Below, piece by piece: positions 15,027 to 16,984 of a stretch of 16,984 nucleotides of DNA. The position numbers and the translations under genes are program-made. Source of the DNA: an uncultured Clostridia bacterium. GTDB lineage: Bacteria; Bacillota; Clostridia; UBA1381. Under the pieces are notes generated by a model that was given only the letters and a program-made list of their open reading frames with translations, did not search any database and was not told where the DNA came from. The stretch lies in assembly GCA_934444735.1 (NCBI GenBank), contig CAKSDE010000030.1, positions 1-16,984 of the forward strand, in the 5' to 3' direction. The stretch's first letter is position 1. Every line of letters starts with the position of its first letter.

Positions 15027-15356
15027 TTAAACTTCAAAATCGTCTTGAAGTATTTTTACCCAGTTTCTTTTCCCATACAATATTCTTACAATATATACTT
15101 TGCGTTCTTCATCTTCGACAGTATAAAAAACAATATAATTTTTGACCGTAATAAATCTGAGTCCCATTTTTTTCAGATACATATCTTTTACTTTCGGATA
15201 ACTGTTCGGCATATCTGTTAAAGACCTGATATTCTTATCCAATAAGGAAATCATTCTTAATGCCGCTTGCTTATTACACAATGTTTCTGAAATATATGTG
15301 AAAATATTCTCAAAATCCATTTCAGCATCTTTTGTGATTTCTATTTTGTATTTCAT
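15027..15356 (-). CDS. Type II toxin of the RelE/ParE superfamily
   Basis: A 109-residue protein with the ParE/RelE pattern: KYKIEITKDAEMDFENIFTYI (strand, then two helices), a loop PNSYPKVKDMYLKKMGLRFI with the family's R-F-I-T strand, and the closing VKNYIVFYTVEDEERKVYIV and RILYGKRNW. Members either inhibit gyrase (ParE) or cleave mRNA on ribosomes (RelE/YoeB). The closing YIVRILYGKRNW resembles the ParE-type end, but the target cannot be decided by eye. Its ATG overlaps the antitoxin stop by four bases (ATGA), so translation is coupled. It is intact and sits among broken conjugation genes. Confidence 0.9.
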   Translation of the reverse strand: MKYKIEITKDAEMDFENIFTYISETLCNKQAALRMISLLDKNIRSLTDMPNSYPKVKDMYLKKMGLRFITVKNYIVFYTVEDEERKVYIVRILYGKRNWVKILQDDFEV

Positions 15357-15616
15357 TCTCCGTACTTCCTTTTGAAATTGGACATGAAATCAGAATAGTC
15401 CATTGTTCTTCCGGTTTTTACATCTTCCATTCCCTTGTCAAGTTGTTGATAAAGTTCATATTTCCCAACTAATTTCTCATATTCTTCAATACTCATAATC
15501 GCAAGATCGCCTTTGCCGTTTTTTGTTATGAATATTGGCTCCGAATACTCATGACAAAATTCTGAAATCTCATTATATTTATTTCTTAAATCTGCACATG
15601 GTCTGATTGCAGGCAT
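15353..15616 (-). CDS. Type II antitoxin, Phd/YefM family
   Basis: An 87-residue protein with the Phd/YefM N-terminal DNA-binding fold: RPCADLRNKYNEISEFCHEY, then EPIFITKNGKGDLAIMSIEE and YEKLVGK. The C-terminal tail (KGMEDVKTGRTMDYSDFMSN) is the flexible part that covers the toxin. It should neutralise the partner at 15027-15356 and repress the operon. ATG 15616 is preceded by CGGAGGTG. A strong consensus promoter with a palindrome between its boxes lies at 15659-15687, supporting autoregulation. Confidence 0.92.
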   Translation of the reverse strand: MPAIRPCADLRNKYNEISEFCHEYSEPIFITKNGKGDLAIMSIEEYEKLVGKYELYQQLDKGMEDVKTGRTMDYSDFMSNFKRKYGE

Positions 15617-15658
15617 ACATTACACCTCCGAAAAATTTATTTGTTTTATTATATGCAA

Positions 15659-15687
15659 ATTATATCATAATATTGATATAATGTCAA
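15659..15687 (-). promoter_or_regulatory. Toxin-antitoxin promoter with built-in operator
   Basis: TTGACA (15687-15682), exactly 17 bases, then TATAAT (15664-15659): a perfect consensus promoter on the minus strand. The stretch 15659-15682 is a near-perfect 24-base palindrome, with outer arms ATTATATC and GATATAAT and two central mismatches, covering the spacer and the -10 box. Binding of the antitoxin there would block RNA polymerase directly. Confidence 0.85.
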
Positions 15688-15688
15688 G

Positions 15689-16912
15689 CTAATTTATAAA
15701 ATTTCTCGGATTTTGCGTTTCTCCGTTTACATACACATTCAAATGCAAATGCGGTCCGGTGGACTTTCCTGTGCTTCCTACTTTTGCTACCGCCTGTCCT
15801 TTTGTAACTTTATCGCCCACATTCACAAGCAGCGTACTACAATGCCCGTAAAGCGTTTTATAACCGTTTCCGTGATCAATAATCACATGATACCCATAAC
15901 CGCTGGTATAATAATTGGCCGCTGTAACTGTCCCCTCTTGAACCGCCGATATAACAGTTCCTGCCGGATATCCTATGTCTATTCCTGCGTGAAAAGCTCC
16001 TTTTTTACCCGTTACCGGATCAACTCTGTACCCAAACTCCGAAGTAACAACACTCTTCCAGTCTTTGCCCGGGAATGGACTGCCCCAGCCATCACTGCCG
16101 CCGCCTGTAACCGAGGTATCAAGATAATATTTTAAAACCGCCGATACATAATTGGGATTTCCATATGTTGACCAGCCAAGTTTTGCTTTCATCTTATTTG
16201 AAAATTCCTGCGCATTAGCTTGCGAGTAACCTCCATAGTTCTTCTGTGCCCAGCCTATATACCCATTCCCGTAATTATAGCCTTGAAGTGCAAGGCTAAG
16301 TCTTGCCATATCCGTGGGAGATGTACAAGATGCTTGTTTTAAACAGTCTGCAAAATATTTTATACCAATCTCAATAGAATAGTCTACATCTGTTATAGAA
16401 TTAGGTTTTTTTGAATATTTAGTATTGTACGGACATTCGCTGCATTGCATTACATCAGCACCTCCTCCGCCGAATTCTGCCATCATAACACATTTTATAA
16501 CTGCAACAAAGCCTTCTATTCCATACTGCTGTGCATATTTTTGGATTTTATCCGAATATCTTTCCACATCTTCAGAGACGGCTGCAGTACCGCCGTTCAG
16601 TGCACTGCCATATAAAAATGTTGTTAAATTCTCCGCATAATTGTATGCCAGCTTCGTTTTTTCCTCATCAAGTCCAAATACTTCCTTGAATTTTTCATTG
16701 CCAACATACTGCACCGTATAGGTATAAACAGTAACAGGTGTTTCTCCGGATGATTCGGTACTGGTTGTAACCGTATATGTAAACAGCTCACTTTTATGAG
16801 CATTTATAGTCTTTTTTAAATCATTTACATTGATTTCATTCCATTTCTCCCTGGAAGCGCAATACTGTGATATAAGAGTATTGGTGTCCATTATAACCGA
16901 GCCTACAATTGG
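15689..16912 (-). pseudogene. 3' fragment of a lytic transglycosylase/M23 endopeptidase wall hydrolase (Tn916 Orf14/CwlT-like)
   Basis: Two-domain peptidoglycan hydrolases of this type open the cell wall for the conjugation machine. The remaining part holds a lysozyme-like domain (AQQYGIEGFVAVIKCVMMAE with the likely catalytic Glu, then SIEIGIKYFADCL and LSLALQGYNYGNGYI), a Gly/Ser linker, and a complete M23 domain: FGYRVDPVTGKKGAFHAGID (zinc ligands in HxxxD), VIIDHGNGYKTLYGH and STGPHLHL (HxH). The reading frame runs on into the right IS end to a GTG at 16969, but residues encoded there belong to the IS, so the N-terminal membrane region has been cut off. An ATG at 16891 could start a shortened protein but has no clear ribosome site. 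It reads toward the toxin-antitoxin operon. Confidence 0.85.
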
Positions 16913-16984
16913 TGCTATACTAAAAAAGTAGACACAATGATGCAAAATATGATATAATAAAATAAACACAAAAACAGGAGGAAA
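16909..16984 (+). mobile_element. Inward-facing 5' end of an IS3-family-like element, right copy
   Basis: Exact reverse complement of 1-76. Reading plus: tip TGCTATACTAAAAAAGTAGA, a promoter TAGACA (16929-16934), 18 bases, TATAAT (16953-16958), then AGGAGG (16976-16981) at the window edge, so a transposase start codon is expected within about 10 bases outside. The four bases beyond the TG tip (TTGG) are also shared by both copies, so the true tip may be slightly longer than TG. The copy interrupts the wall hydrolase gene. No transposase residues are visible, so the family call rests on the tip sequence only. Confidence 0.7.

Noticed and set aside
16891..16969. N-terminal residues of the wall hydrolase frame starting at GTG 16969
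   Set aside because: This part of the frame comes from the IS end and has no ribosome site; it is not native hydrolase sequence.
1..16984. The whole window as a linear plasmid or phage genome with terminal inverted repeats
   Set aside because: It carries single-copy housekeeping genes (ychF, gdhA, recD2), and each repeat ends in an IS promoter and ribosome site and interrupts a gene. A chromosomal segment between IS copies fits better.
1..16984. Composite transposon made by the two inverted IS copies
   Set aside because: Possible in principle, but the cargo is ordinary chromosome, both IS copies interrupt element genes, and no target duplication can be checked from inside the window.

Overview
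The base composition (moderately AT-rich), strong Gram-positive-type ribosome binding sites, textbook -35/17/-10 promoters and gene content (clostridial-type gdhA, recD2, copper-amine-oxidase-type wall proteins, Tn916/Tn1549-like conjugation remnants) suggest an anaerobic member of the Clostridia, probably gut-derived. The species cannot be named from this sequence alone.

The window starts and ends with the same 76-base sequence in opposite orientations (1-76 and 16909-16984). Each copy looks like the 5' end of an IS3-family-like insertion sequence: a tip ending in AAAAAAGTAGACA, a promoter and an AGGAGG Shine-Dalgarno site, with the transposase expected just outside the window. The left copy cuts the 3' part of a conjugative-element helicase gene, and the right copy cuts a Tn916 Orf14/CwlT-like wall hydrolase gene. 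The window is therefore a chromosomal segment bounded by two inverted IS copies, and the contig probably stops there because the repeat could not be resolved.

Layout: (1) 1-1240, decayed element genes: helicase tail and a frameshifted XRE regulator. (2) 1341-12670, a largely intact chromosomal segment: lipoprotein, gdhA, a candidate small RNA, an AraC regulator divergent from a family-16 glycoside hydrolase, a broken secreted copper-amine-oxidase/beta-helix protein, ychF, a galactokinase-like protein that has lost every catalytic motif, recD2 and a sugar O-acetyltransferase. (3) 12796-16984, decayed conjugative element on the minus strand: tyrosine recombinase (frameshift plus loss of a catalytic Arg), an unknown small gene, virB4 and prgI fragments, an intact Phd/ParE-type toxin-antitoxin operon and the wall hydrolase fragment.

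The most interesting items are the degenerate galactokinase-like protein, whose coding end contains the terminator of the convergent ychF gene; an orphan promoter-terminator pair between araC and gdhA that should make an RNA of about 70 nt; and a toxin-antitoxin operon whose near-palindromic operator fills its own core promoter, the only evidently intact recognisable unit in the decayed element. I saw no CRISPR array, tRNA or rRNA.
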